Shown here one piece after another: positions 26,158 to 35,197 of a stretch of 64,000 nt of DNA. This DNA is from an uncultured Bacteroidales bacterium (GTDB lineage Bacteria; Bacteroidota; Bacteroidia; Bacteroidales; Bacteroidaceae), in NCBI GenBank assembly GCA_902788315.1, contig CADAJS010000005.1, forward strand, positions 1 to 64,000, in the 5' to 3' direction. Under the pieces are notes generated by a model that searched no databases, was not told where the DNA came from, and worked only from the letters and a program-made list of their open reading frames with translations. Positions within the stretch are counted from its first letter, which is position 1. Each line of letters opens with the position of its first letter. Made by a program: the position numbers and the translations under genes.

Positions 26158-28182
26158 ATGATGAAGAAAAGTTTTCTGCCCATATTTTTATATGCCTTTT
26201 GCTTGCAGGCAGTAGCTCAGGATGTGAATACGCTCTCCACCGACACGCTGACGGAGCAGGATCTCGGGACGCTGAGCGTTACGGCCCGTCGTGCCGGCAC
26301 GTCGCGCATGGCCGGTGCTGAGAATGGCATAAAGATAAACCGCGAGGAACTGTTTCGCGCAGCATGCTGCAACCTGGGAGAAAGCTTCACCACCAACCCT
26401 TCGGTGGACGTAAACTATACCGACGCCGCCACGGGCGCACGCCAGATACGCCTGCTGGGCCTTAGTGGCACCTACGTGCAGATGCTCACGGAGAATATGC
26501 CTGCCTTCCGTGGAGCTGCAGCCCCGTTCGCACTAGGGTATGTACCTGGCACGTGGATGCAGGGTATCCAGGTATCTAAGGGAGCCTCCAGCGTACGCAA
26601 CGGCTTCGAATCCATTACCGGACAAATAGACATCGAATATCTGAAGCCCGAAGCCGACGAGGGAGCCACCATCAACGTCTATGGCAACAGCCTGAGCCGC
26701 ATGGAGGCCAATGCCGAGGGCAACTGGCATCTAACCCCGGCACTCAGTTCCGAGCTGCTGGCACACTATGAAAACGAGTTTGCCCACCACGACCGAAACC
26801 ACGACGGCTTCCTCGACCAGCCGGAAGTGGAGCAGCTAAACCTACAGAACCGCTGGCAGGCACGCAAGGGCAACTATATCTTCCACGGCGGCCTGGCTTT
26901 CCTGCACGAGAACCGCACGGGAGGGCAGAAGCACTCGGCTGCCACTGCCCCACTGCCCCGCTACCGCATCGGCATCGAGACCGATCGCTACGAGGCTTAC
27001 ATGAAACATGCCTACATCCTGGATGCCGAACACGGGTCGAACATTGCAATGATTGTCAATGCTGCGTTCCATGACATGGATGCCGGCTATGGGCTCAGGA
27101 CTTATCGCACCGACCAGACGAATCTCTACGGGCAGCTCCTCTATGAGACGAACATCAAGCACCATCACAACCTCGCTGCCGGGCTGAACCTGTTCCACGA
27201 CCGCATGAACCAGCGCTACCGGATGGTGCACGATTCCTCCCTGCCCTTGACAAAGGACAACGAGCGGGAGACCACAGGCGGAGCCTACGCACAATACACC
27301 TACACGCCCGACAGTCGATTCACCTTTATGGCAGGGTTACGTGCCGACCGCAGCAGCCTCTACGGCACCTTCGTCACTCCGCGACTGCATCTGAGATATG
27401 CACCCGCAGACCTTGTCACCTTTCGCCTCTCTGCCGGACGCGGAGTGCGCTCGCCCCATGCGCTGGCCGAGAACCACAATCTGCTCTCCAGCGGACGCAC
27501 ACTCCTGATTGGCCCTATGCATCAGGAATCGGCATGGAACACAGGCCTTAGCACCGCCTTCTACATCCCCACGGGCAACAAGACACTGAAGATGAATGTC
27601 GAATATTACTACACCACCTTCAGCCGACAGTTGCTCATCGACTATGACTCCGCTCCCACCATGCTGAGTCTTTACTGTTCCGACGGCCGATCCTATTCCC
27701 ATACGTTTCAGGTGGATGCCACCTATCCACTTTTCGAGGGCTTCGAGCTGACTGCAGCCTATCGACTGAACGACGTTCATGCCACCTACGACCGGTTGCG
27801 TCGCAAACCACTCACCAGCCGTTATAAGGCACTACTCACGGCCAGCTACAAGACACCGCTCGGGCTTTGGCAAGCAGACGTGACGTGCCAACTCAATGGC
27901 TCCGGACGCATGCCAGTAAGCTACATACGCCCCGACGGGACCCCCTCGTGGAACAAGACCTATCCCACCTATGCCTGGCTCAGCGCACAGGTGACGCGAT
28001 GGTTCCGACACTGCTCGCTCTATGTTGGCGGGGAGAATCTCTGCGACTATCGGCAGAAGAATTCCATCATCGATGCCGACATGCCGTGGAGCCAGACCTT
28101 CGACCCCACCATGGTATGGGCGCCGCTGCATGGCATCACCGTTTATGCCGGCATACGCGTCAATCTGGGAAACAGACAATAA
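26158..28182 (+). CDS. TonB-dependent outer-membrane receptor, probably for a metal
   Basis: This receptor of about 674 residues has a signal peptide (M-M-K-K-S-F-L-P to A-V-A-Q) and a TonB-box-like T-L-S-V-T-A. The plug follows (about 45-150, with Q-I-R-L-L-G-L-S-G and Q-V-S-K-G-A-S-S-V-R-N-G), then a 22-strand-type barrel ending in a short amphipathic strand. It lacks the CarboxypepD_reg domain of SusC-type proteins. The plug motif I-E-Y-L-K-P and a His-rich barrel, together with the HMA gene 28 nt downstream, point to copper or another transition metal, which is inference. ATGs at 26128 and 26161 are alternative starts; 26158 gives the best signal peptide. Confidence 0.82.
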   Translation: MMKKSFLPIFLYAFCLQAVAQDVNTLSTDTLTEQDLGTLSVTARRAGTSRMAGAENGIKINREELFRAACCNLGESFTTNPSVDVNYTDAATGARQIRLLGLSGTYVQMLTENMPAFRGAAAPFALGYVPGTWMQGIQVSKGASSVRNGFESITGQIDIEYLKPEADEGATINVYGNSLSRMEANAEGNWHLTPALSSELLAHYENEFAHHDRNHDGFLDQPEVEQLNLQNRWQARKGNYIFHGGLAFLHENRTGGQKHSAATAPLPRYRIGIETDRYEAYMKHAYILDAEHGSNIAMIVNAAFHDMDAGYGLRTYRTDQTNLYGQLLYETNIKHHHNLAAGLNLFHDRMNQRYRMVHDSSLPLTKDNERETTGGAYAQYTYTPDSRFTFMAGLRADRSSLYGTFVTPRLHLRYAPADLVTFRLSAGRGVRSPHALAENHNLLSSGRTLLIGPMHQESAWNTGLSTAFYIPTGNKTLKMNVEYYYTTFSRQLLIDYDSAPTMLSLYCSDGRSYSHTFQVDATYPLFEGFELTAAYRLNDVHATYDRLRRKPLTSRYKALLTASYKTPLGLWQADVTCQLNGSGRMPVSYIRPDGTPSWNKTYPTYAWLSAQVTRWFRHCSLYVGGENLCDYRQKNSIIDADMPWSQTFDPTMVWAPLHGITVYAGIRVNLGNRQ

Positions 28183-28210
28183 CACCATCGGGAAAAAAAT
28201 ATAGAACAAT

Positions 28211-28531
28211 ATGAAAAAGATCCTTATCACTCTCTGCGTTACCGCTTGCACCGCTTTTGCCACAGCAAAAGATATCAAGACCCTCACGCTGACCACCAAC
28301 CCGCAGATGCACTGTGCCAACTGCGAAACGAGAATCAAGAATCAGCTGCGTTTCGAGAAAGGAGTCAAGCGCATCGAAACAAACGTGGAAAAGCAGACGG
28401 TACAGATTCTGTATGATGCCGATCGCACCGGTAGTGAGCAACTCATAAAGAGTCTTGGCAAGATTGGCTATAAAGCGACGCCGGTGAAAGACGCCGCCAA
28501 GGCAAGCAACGCTGAGAATAAGAGCAAGTAA
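28211..28531 (+). CDS. Exported heavy-metal-associated (HMA) domain protein
   Basis: This 106-residue protein has a signal peptide (about residues 1-19, ending F-A-T-A-K) and one HMA ferredoxin-like fold. The metal loop is M-H-C-A-N-C with Cys35 and Cys38, as in soft-metal chaperones for Cu(I). The tail is Lys/Ala-rich. Being exported, it probably works in the periplasm, handing metal to or from the TonB receptor encoded immediately upstream. The 28-nt spacing and shared promoter support one operon. It could alternatively be a metal sink for detoxification. Confidence 0.85.
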   Translation: MKKILITLCVTACTAFATAKDIKTLTLTTNPQMHCANCETRIKNQLRFEKGVKRIETNVEKQTVQILYDADRTGSEQLIKSLGKIGYKATPVKDAAKASNAENKSK

Positions 28532-28559
28532 CTCAGGATTCCGAAATATCGACGCACAC

Positions 28560-28579
28560 CCCAAGGGCAATGCCTTGGG
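28560..28579. terminator. Hairpin between convergent HMA and kinase genes
   Basis: CCCAAGG (28560-28566) pairs with CCTTGGG (28573-28579). It lies between convergent stops; no T-tract follows, so it is only a possible terminator. Confidence 0.4.
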
Positions 28580-28660
28580 CTGATTGACGATGCCCCTTCA
28601 GGCTGCATGTATTATAGGGGGTATTACTCACGAAATACGAGTTCGTAAGCTTCCTTCACC

Positions 28661-29608
28661 TCACCCTTTGGCCTCGCCCACGATAGCTCCGCGAAGCGTG
28701 AAGCTAAAGCTGAGGCCATGTCCACCCGGAGAGACTGCGGCGTGGATGCTTCCACCATGCAGCATCACTGCATTCTTGACGATAGCCAGCCCCAGTCCTG
28801 TCCCGCCAGTCTCACGGCTGCGCCCCTTGTCCACCCGATAGAAACGCTCAAAAATGCGTGGCAGATGTTCTGCCGCCACACCCACGCCATCGTCGCTGAA
28901 ACAGAAGTACCACATAGGGCCCTGGCGTTGCGCAGTGAGCGTCAGAGTGGTATCGGTGCCGGCATAGTTAATGGCATTATCCAGCAGATTGCCAAAGATG
29001 CTGTACAGGAGCTGAGGGTTGCCCATGAGGCATACCGAATCGGGCATTTGATTGATGAACGTCATACCGCGACCCTCCATGCGAGGCATTGCCTCACGGA
29101 CAATCTCGGAGACCAATTCTGAAAGATTTACCTCCTGCATCGCCACCTGTTCTGGAGCTGAGTCCATACGGTTCAGTGTGGAGATGTCCTGTAACAGGGC
29201 CGAGAGGCGCCGTGCCTGTTCGTGGGTTCGATGAACAAACTGCTGTCGCATGGCCTCAGGAAGGTCTGGATTGTCCATGAGTGTCTCGGCATAGCCCATG
29301 ATGCTGGCCACGGGTGTCTTGAGTTCATGGGCAATGTTCTGAGTGAGTTCCCTTCGCATAGCCGACTGCCGCAGTGCCTGCTCGCGATCGATACGCCGGT
29401 CCATGCGCTTCGAATAACGATGAAGCAGGAAACCCAGCAGCATCATCACCACCATGGAGAACAACAGCAGATGCCAGTCGCTCTCATCTGTAAGCGGCTG
29501 GATGACATGACGGTCGTAGTCCTCAAAGAGAATGAAGAAGGAGGCATAGACCACGAAGACCGCCATCACGCTGAGGAACATCTTGTTCCCCTCGGTAAAA
29601 CGTTTCAT
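28661..29608 (-). CDS. Membrane sensor histidine kinase
   Basis: This 315-residue kinase has two membrane helices (about residues 10-28 and 46-62) with a short periplasmic loop. A HisKA domain with His94 in I-A-H-E-L-K-T-P follows. The HATPase domain shows N-L-L-D-N-A-I-N-Y (N box), D-D-G-V-G-V, and G-G-T-G-L-G-L-A-I-V. It autophosphorylates and signals to the response regulator encoded just upstream; the genes overlap by 4 nt. The loop is too short for a classical ligand domain, so it may sense a membrane or partner signal. Resemblance to PhoR and nearness to a Na/Pi transporter are noted below. Confidence 0.9.
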   Translation of the reverse strand: MKRFTEGNKMFLSVMAVFVVYASFFILFEDYDRHVIQPLTDESDWHLLLFSMVVMMLLGFLLHRYSKRMDRRIDREQALRQSAMRRELTQNIAHELKTPVASIMGYAETLMDNPDLPEAMRQQFVHRTHEQARRLSALLQDISTLNRMDSAPEQVAMQEVNLSELVSEIVREAMPRMEGRGMTFINQMPDSVCLMGNPQLLYSIFGNLLDNAINYAGTDTTLTLTAQRQGPMWYFCFSDDGVGVAAEHLPRIFERFYRVDKGRSRETGGTGLGLAIVKNAVMLHGGSIHAAVSPGGHGLSFSFTLRGAIVGEAKG

Positions 29609-30279
29609 GAGAAAATGTAACCATATCCGTGGCGTGAGGTGAGGCGCGAAGCCAGTCGGCCGATCTTCTTACGCAGGCGGGCCACGTTTACGTCCACGGT
29701 GCGTTCGGTCACTACGACATCATTGGGCCAGATGTGCTCGATAAGTTGCCTACGTGAGAACACCTGTCCACGATTTGTCAGAAAGAAATACAGCATTTCG
29801 AGCTCCGTACGAGTGGTCTGAAGCAGCATGCCATCCAGCATCACTGTCTTGTCCTTCATATCGACAACCAGACCATCACAACTGATTGCGCTCTCGTCCA
29901 CGGCATCCGAGGAGGACGTCCGCCCCAGAACCGCCTTGACGCGCGCAACCACTTCGCGCACGGAGAAAGGCTTCGACACATAGTCGTCGGCTCCTGCATG
30001 AAAGCCTTGCAGCACATCGTCCTCACTGTCACGGGCCGTCAGAAAAATGATGGGGATGTCACGCGTGAGCGCGTCGGCACGCAACAGGCGAGCCATCTCG
30101 AAGCCCGACATTCCAGGCATCATCACGTCGAGAAGCACCAGATTAAAATCCTTCAGCGGGATTGAAAGTGCTTCCTCGGAACTGTGTACCGTCACTGCCT
30201 CGAAGCCTGCCGCAGAAAGATTGAAGCGAAGTATCTCACAGATATCCGGTTCATCGTCAACTATCAGTATCTTTTTCAT
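29605..30279 (-). CDS. OmpR/PhoB-type response regulator
   Basis: This 224-residue protein consists of a receiver domain (about 1-118) with acidic pair D8-D9, phospho-acceptor D51 in L-V-L-L-D-V-M-M-P-G, and a conserved lysine in Y-V-S-K-P-F. A winged-helix DNA-binding domain follows (about 128-222, with R-T-E-L-E-M-L and V-D-V-N-V-A-R-L-R-K-K-I-G). It overlaps the kinase gene by 4 nt and has a consensus promoter. The target genes are unknown; phosphate control is a possibility only. Confidence 0.92.
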   Translation of the reverse strand: MKKILIVDDEPDICEILRFNLSAAGFEAVTVHSSEEALSIPLKDFNLVLLDVMMPGMSGFEMARLLRADALTRDIPIIFLTARDSEDDVLQGFHAGADDYVSKPFSVREVVARVKAVLGRTSSSDAVDESAISCDGLVVDMKDKTVMLDGMLLQTTRTELEMLYFFLTNRGQVFSRRQLIEHIWPNDVVVTERTVDVNVARLRKKIGRLASRLTSRHGYGYIFS

Positions 30280-30299
30280 TCAAGTGGATTTAGATGGTG

Positions 30300-30330
30300 C
30301 AAAGTTACAAATAAGCGAGCGCATGACAAA
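30300..30330 (-). promoter_or_regulatory. Promoter of the two-component operon
   Basis: On the minus strand TTTG (30327-30330), 19 bp, TAACTTTG (30300-30307): an exact consensus, 20 nt before the start codon. The surrounding sequence resembles the duplicated promoter segment at 41355-41603. Confidence 0.75.
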
Positions 30331-30472
30331 AGGAAAAGGACTTTTTTTCTATATGTTATACCGAGCGAGAGCTATTTTCTATTGTCGTGCAAACCTCCTT
30401 TCGCTCGCCTTTGCCACATGGCCTGTTCGAGAACTTCTTGGACCGAATTAACCTCTTCGAGCCTACTCACAA

Positions 30473-30676
30473 CATTTTTTCTTGACAAATTGCTTCGTAC
30501 AGATTGAAGCGAAACACCACACTGGTTTCCACAACATGCCTCATAGCCCAACGCGACGTGCCGCGCAGGGTTGTGAGGCGTGCTTCTCCGAACGATAAAA
30601 GACACGAGAATCGCATAATCGCGAGCATAGGGTCGGTCGAATGGGAAAACACGAATTATTGCGGATGCTGATATTC
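30473..30676 (-). repeat. Intergenic structured repeat element, copy 3 (reverse)
   Basis: On the minus strand it has GATTCTCGTG (complement of 30603-30612) and ends AATTTGTCAAGAAAA, like copies 1 and 2. Its hairpin at 30536-30581 is CATGCCTCA pairing with TGAGGCGTG (one G-T wobble), then CCC/GGG and CGCG/CGCG inside. It lies downstream of the Na/Pi cotransporter gene in the same orientation. The rest of the 503-base gap holds a terminator and a promoter and no gene. Confidence 0.65.
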
Positions 30677-30723
30677 AGCATGTTGAGTAACAACCTCCTT
30701 CAATCCGATGCCATTTTTGCCTC

Positions 30724-30750
30724 AAAAAGGGGCATTTCCCGCCCCTTTTT
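30724..30750 (-). terminator. Terminator downstream of the Na/Pi cotransporter gene
   Basis: AAAAAGGGGC and GCCCCTTTTT form a perfect 10-bp stem around a 7-base loop; on either strand it ends in five T's. It lies 33 nt beyond the leftward stop at 30783. Confidence 0.8.
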
Positions 30751-30782
30751 GATACATGTCGAAAGACAGCAAACGAGCCGTA

Positions 30783-32492
30783 CTATTCCGAAATATCAAC
30801 ATTAGGCAAACGTCCGCAACGCATCTCCACCACGTTTACCACATAGTCCACCATGCGCTCACACTCGCAAACGAGGTCGATAAACAGTGTGCCGATGGCA
30901 AAGCCATAGTGACGCTCGTTCACGGCATGTATGTTTTCGTTCTTCATCTTCATGCGCAGCGAGTTCACATGCTCCTCTGTCTTAGCCAACTGAATTACGT
31001 CTTTACCCGAGAACTTTTCGTCCAGCACACGGTTCATCAACTCGAGTGCTTCCCCACTAGCCTTCATAATTTCGAGCAGTCCTTTCTGTTGTTCCTCCGT
31101 AAAAGGCTGCCCAGCCTCTGACCGGCGCATCAGTATGTGCCCCATCTTCAGGCAGGCATCGCCGATGCTTTCCAATTCGCCTATCTGTGCCAGCATCTGA
31201 CGTAGGTGAGCCTTCGACTCGTCGCTCAGATGCTCCTGACCCGTCTGGTCCAGGAACTGAGCAATCTCGCTCTCCATGCTGTCGGCTATTTCCTCATACT
31301 TGTCTATGCGTTCGAATGTCTTTTTACGCTCGTCCTCTGCGTCCTCGTTTTCCAACTGCACCACCATCTCGAACATCCGCTGCATGCGATGACCAAAGTG
31401 GGCCGTCTCGAACTGTGCCTGCAGAAGTGCCATCTCGGGCGTGCTGATGGGGCCTCGCTGGATATATTGCAGACGCATGGGCTTCTCTTCTTCGTCCGAT
31501 TTGTCGCGTATCACGAAATGGCAAAGACGCTCTATCTGAGGTACAAACCAAATGAGGGCAGAAGTATTGAGGAGATTGAATGAAGTGTGGAACGCGGCCA
31601 GTACATAGGCCAGGCGATCCGTCTCGAGTTCGCTGCTCGACGGATCGACACCAAGTAGCGAGCAGAGGGTGTCAACAAAGGGATAGAAGACAATCAACAT
31701 CCACGTCACGCCAAAGGTATTAAAGAACAAATGGGCAAAGGCGGCACGCCGTGCCTGTACAGAACTGGAGAGAGCCGCCAGGTTGGCCGTCAGTGTGGTT
31801 CCGATATTCTCGCCCAACACGAGAGCGATGCCCTGATACAGCGGGAGCACGCCGCTCGTACACAGCACCATCGTGAGAGCCATCAGCGCAGCCGACGACT
31901 GCACCATGCAGGTGAGCACCGTACCGATGCCGAGGAAGAGCAGCAACGTCCAGTAGCTGCCCGTGTCGAATGAGCCGAAGAACTGGATGAGGGCATCGTT
32001 GTGGGCCAGATCCATCTCTTTGCCTGTAGCCGAAAGAGTGCCCAGAGAGAAGAATATCAAACCCGCTCCAAAGAGGAAATACGAGAGGCTCTCCTGCCGA
32101 CGGCTATAAAGGCAATAGATGGCAACCACAAACATGGGCCACACAATATTACTCATGCTGAACGTCGTACCGGCCGACATGATCCAGGCAGTGAGCGTCG
32201 TTCCGATGTTTGCCCCCATAATCACAGAAATGGCCTGCGTCAGGGACAGCAGGCCTGCGTTTACGAAGGAGACGGTCATCACTGTAGTGGCAGCACTCGA
32301 CTGTACAGCTACTGTTACACCAAGACCCGTCAGCACACCCGTAAGTCGATTACGTGTCATGGCGCGGAGCGAATGACGAAGTTTGGGCCCAGCCATCTTC
32401 TGCAACGCATCGCTCATCGTTTTCATCCCATAAACCAGCAGTGCCAGAGCTCCAAACACTTTGGTAATCGCAATCCAGTAAGTTTCGTTCAT
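30783..32492 (-). CDS. Na/phosphate cotransporter family protein with PhoU-like domain
   Basis: This 569-residue protein has two inverted Na/Pi-cotransport repeats, each with a Q-S-S motif: V-Q-S-S-A-A-T-T-V around residue 64 and V-Q-S-S-A-A-L-M-A around residue 198. Eight or so membrane helices fill residues 1-330. A cytoplasmic PhoU-like helical domain follows (about 355-560). The family couples phosphate movement to sodium; direction and kinetics vary. The PhoU-like part suggests regulation by phosphate status. It has its own promoter and terminator and lies upstream of a two-component operon on the same strand. Confidence 0.88.
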   Translation of the reverse strand: MNETYWIAITKVFGALALLVYGMKTMSDALQKMAGPKLRHSLRAMTRNRLTGVLTGLGVTVAVQSSAATTVMTVSFVNAGLLSLTQAISVIMGANIGTTLTAWIMSAGTTFSMSNIVWPMFVVAIYCLYSRRQESLSYFLFGAGLIFFSLGTLSATGKEMDLAHNDALIQFFGSFDTGSYWTLLLFLGIGTVLTCMVQSSAALMALTMVLCTSGVLPLYQGIALVLGENIGTTLTANLAALSSSVQARRAAFAHLFFNTFGVTWMLIVFYPFVDTLCSLLGVDPSSSELETDRLAYVLAAFHTSFNLLNTSALIWFVPQIERLCHFVIRDKSDEEEKPMRLQYIQRGPISTPEMALLQAQFETAHFGHRMQRMFEMVVQLENEDAEDERKKTFERIDKYEEIADSMESEIAQFLDQTGQEHLSDESKAHLRQMLAQIGELESIGDACLKMGHILMRRSEAGQPFTEEQQKGLLEIMKASGEALELMNRVLDEKFSGKDVIQLAKTEEHVNSLRMKMKNENIHAVNERHYGFAIGTLFIDLVCECERMVDYVVNVVEMRCGRLPNVDISE

Positions 32493-32518
32493 TATATATT
32501 CATTTGCATTTTACGCTA

Positions 32519-32526
32519 CAAAGGTA
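32519..32526 (-). promoter_or_regulatory. Promoter -7 box of the Na/Pi cotransporter gene
   Basis: On the minus strand TACCTTTG lies 27 nt before the ATG; no clear -33 box. The 242-base gap up to 32734 holds no other feature I can support. Confidence 0.55.
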
Positions 32527-32734
32527 CAGACATTGTGCGACCTGCCCGCCATAGAAATGTTACAAAAGAGTTACAAAATGATGAAGATTGTACTATGGAC
32601 GTTCAGAATGTAAAACATTAATGTCAATATTTAAGCCCATCCAGCGATGAAGACAACCATTCATTTCCTGAAGCATCTCAGGACGGGCTTGGGCAACTTT
32701 CAGAGGTAAACCGAGCACTCCGAGAGCCTTTCCT

Positions 32735-35074
32735 TCACCTTCCCAGTGCCTGGCGGCGCTGCATGGCTTCAAGATAATAATAGTCGGCATAGTTGAGCGG
32801 CACGTCCACCTCGCTGCCTGCCGGACGGTGGCCTACGCTATGCAGCAGAAGGAAACCGTGGTGAGTACCCTCCGGGGCACGATAGGCGCGATAGAGGCTC
32901 TCGGTGACCTTGTCGGCATAGGCCAGATAGCGGGCGGCATGCTCGTCGTCCACATAGCGACTAAGCTCGTAGAGCGCGGAGGCACAGATGGCCGAAGCCG
33001 AGGCGTCGCGTTCGGTCTGAGCCGTGTACTGGGGCAGTTTCATATCCCAATACGGAATCCCGTCCTCGGGAAGATGGGACCAGGAGAGCCATAGGTCGGC
33101 AATGTCAATGGCCTGTTTGAGGAAGCGCGCCTCGCGGGTGAAGCGGTAGCACATGGTAAATCCATAGAGCCCCCATGCCTGGCCGCGCGCCCAGAAGGAG
33201 TCGTCGGAATTGCCCTGCGCCGTGTTGCGCTTGCGCACTTGTCCCGTCTCTGGGTCGTAGTCGATAACGTGGAACGAACTATGGTCGGGACGGAAGTGGT
33301 TGCGCATTGTGGTCGTAGCATGGCTCAGGCAGATATTCCAGAAAGTGGAATCGCCCGTGAGTTGTGTGGCACGGAAGAGCATCTCGAGGTTCATCATGTT
33401 GTCAATGATGACGGGGAAGAGCCACTTGTCTCGATTGTGGTCCCAGGAGCGTATGCAGCCCACGGTGGGATTGAAGCGTGTGATGAGCGAACGAGCGCTC
33501 TGCAGCATGACGTCGCGCATGGATTCCTCGCCCGTTATCTCAAAGCCCTTGCCGAAGCTGTTGTTCATCATGAAGCCCAAGTCGTGAGTGCCGCGATTCC
33601 ACTTGGCATCCTCGATGAGCCACGTCTGGCTGACTGCCTCCTCGCGCCAGGCACGGTCATGGGTGTATTGGTACATCATCCACAGGCTCCCCGGCACAAA
33701 GCCCGAACACCAGTCGTTGGGATTCACCAGCGAGAGACGTCCCTCTTTGTCTTCGGTGCGGGCAATCACCTTCTGCCCGGCGCGGTTATCCTTGGCACGG
33801 CGTGCCTCGCGCGATTCCTTTGAAAGGAGCTCCAGCTGATGGGCTGCCGAGACATAAGCATGGTCGGTGAGGCTGGCGTCGTACCACAGGAGGTGGAAAC
33901 GGTTGCCCAGATCCAGATTACGGTGTTGGCGGTAAAGCGCCTCATAGGAGGAAGGCGCTGCATGCATGTAGTGTCCGTAGCGATAGAGCAGGCGTGCCAG
34001 GTCCTGCTGCTTCTCGCCCCATCCGTGGATTTGCTTATAGGGCCACTCCTCCACCGACTTGCCCATATAGGGAGACAGGAAATTAAGCGCCTGATAGAGA
34101 CTTCGTCCGTCGGTACTCACATAGTCTTCGAGATTGATGCCCACGCGGTGGGCCAGCATGCAGAGGTCGGCAAAGAAGTTTAGGTTGTAGATGCTGTAAT
34201 GGAACGAGAGAGTGCGTCGCAACTCCTGCGGCTGAGAGCCGTCGGGGGCTATCTGCGTGTCGATGCGTCGCTGCGGCACCTCTGAAATCACCTCGCGGGC
34301 TTTCTCCATATCACCCACATAGAGCGAAAAGGCAGCGAGCATCACGTCACAGCACACTCCGTGGTTGTTTCCTCCGGCACGTTCCATTCGTCCCTGCTCA
34401 CTCTCCTGCATCCATCGTAGCAGCCGGCTCACCCACGCACGCATCTCCTTACAGTCGCGGCGAGTGAGAGCTGAAGCCTGTCCGTGCTCCAAGAGCAGCA
34501 GAGCGTCCAGCATGCCCACAATCGAATAGGCATCCAGCACACCGTAGCTGCGACCGCGGTTGCCGTTGTGTCCCCTGGCCACCTGCGCATAATTCAGGTT
34601 CGGGTTCATGCGGGTGGCCTTGTCAAGGAAAAAGACACGCAAAAGCTCCACTGCACGCTGGGCATAGGCTTCGTTGCCGCTCAGGTACCATACCAGGGAG
34701 AGCGTCTCAATACGGTTGCAGGTGGTGCCCAGGGGGATGCGGTCATACCCGTTCAGCTCGGGGTTCGACTCGCCGTCGCGGTTCACATAGGGCAATCCGT
34801 CGGGCTTCGAGGGGTCGGGCCAGTAGTAACGGGCCAGGCTCATATAGTCGTGCTTGTCGCCGCTCTCAGGCACGGCCTGCTTGTCCATCACCGAGAGCGG
34901 ACGAGACTGAAGGCATGCGTCGGCCTGCTGTAGCAGATGAGCGAAGGCTGCTGCATAATATGGTTCGTGGATGGATTCCTTCACGCGGGCCAGGTGGGCA
35001 GAGTCCCACACATTCTGCCCCTGCATGGCAAGGGCGCAGACGGCAAGAAAAGTAATAAAAGCAATACGTCTCAT
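32735..35074 (-). CDS. Fusion of an alginate-lyase-type PL domain and a GH88 unsaturated glucuronyl hydrolase
   Basis: This 779-residue secreted protein (signal peptide 1-19, ending A-M-Q-G-Q) joins two enzymes. The N-terminal half (about 25-390) is an alginate_lyase-type alpha toroid with Y-W-P-D-P-S-K-P-D-G-L-P-Y and the catalytic-type N-N-H-G around residue 235. The C-terminal half (about 415-775) is GH88-like, with H-D-L-G-F (Asp near 497), I-I-D-N-M-M-N-L (Asp near 556) and F-W-A-R-G-Q-A-W-G. The two aspartates fit the Asp88/Asp149 pair of known unsaturated glucuronyl hydrolases. A lyase leaves an unsaturated uronate that GH88 removes, so both steps could occur in one chain. No SusC/SusD genes flank it. 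Confidence 0.8.
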   Translation of the reverse strand: MRRIAFITFLAVCALAMQGQNVWDSAHLARVKESIHEPYYAAAFAHLLQQADACLQSRPLSVMDKQAVPESGDKHDYMSLARYYWPDPSKPDGLPYVNRDGESNPELNGYDRIPLGTTCNRIETLSLVWYLSGNEAYAQRAVELLRVFFLDKATRMNPNLNYAQVARGHNGNRGRSYGVLDAYSIVGMLDALLLLEHGQASALTRRDCKEMRAWVSRLLRWMQESEQGRMERAGGNNHGVCCDVMLAAFSLYVGDMEKAREVISEVPQRRIDTQIAPDGSQPQELRRTLSFHYSIYNLNFFADLCMLAHRVGINLEDYVSTDGRSLYQALNFLSPYMGKSVEEWPYKQIHGWGEKQQDLARLLYRYGHYMHAAPSSYEALYRQHRNLDLGNRFHLLWYDASLTDHAYVSAAHQLELLSKESREARRAKDNRAGQKVIARTEDKEGRLSLVNPNDWCSGFVPGSLWMMYQYTHDRAWREEAVSQTWLIEDAKWNRGTHDLGFMMNNSFGKGFEITGEESMRDVMLQSARSLITRFNPTVGCIRSWDHNRDKWLFPVIIDNMMNLEMLFRATQLTGDSTFWNICLSHATTTMRNHFRPDHSSFHVIDYDPETGQVRKRNTAQGNSDDSFWARGQAWGLYGFTMCYRFTREARFLKQAIDIADLWLSWSHLPEDGIPYWDMKLPQYTAQTERDASASAICASALYELSRYVDDEHAARYLAYADKVTESLYRAYRAPEGTHHGFLLLHSVGHRPAGSEVDVPLNYADYYYLEAMQRRQALGR

Positions 35075-35098
35075 GTAGAATAAAAGCTAATTTCACAA

Positions 35099-35106
35099 CA
35101 AAGATA
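35099..35106 (-). promoter_or_regulatory. Promoter -7 box of the PL-GH88 gene
   Basis: On the minus strand TATCTTTG lies 25 nt before the ATG at 35074, divergent from the thioredoxin promoter. Confidence 0.6.
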
Positions 35107-35150
35107 CGAGTTTTTATGTGAAGCATGGGGCTACGTAGGAGTTTTTTTCA

Positions 35151-35158
35151 TAATTTTG
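35151..35158 (+). promoter_or_regulatory. Promoter -7 box of the thioredoxin-like gene
   Basis: TAATTTTG matches TAnnTTTG, 40 nt before the ATG at 35198. Confidence 0.55.
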
Positions 35159-35197
35159 CAGGACAAAACGCAGAAGAAAGCATAAGACAAACCAAAT

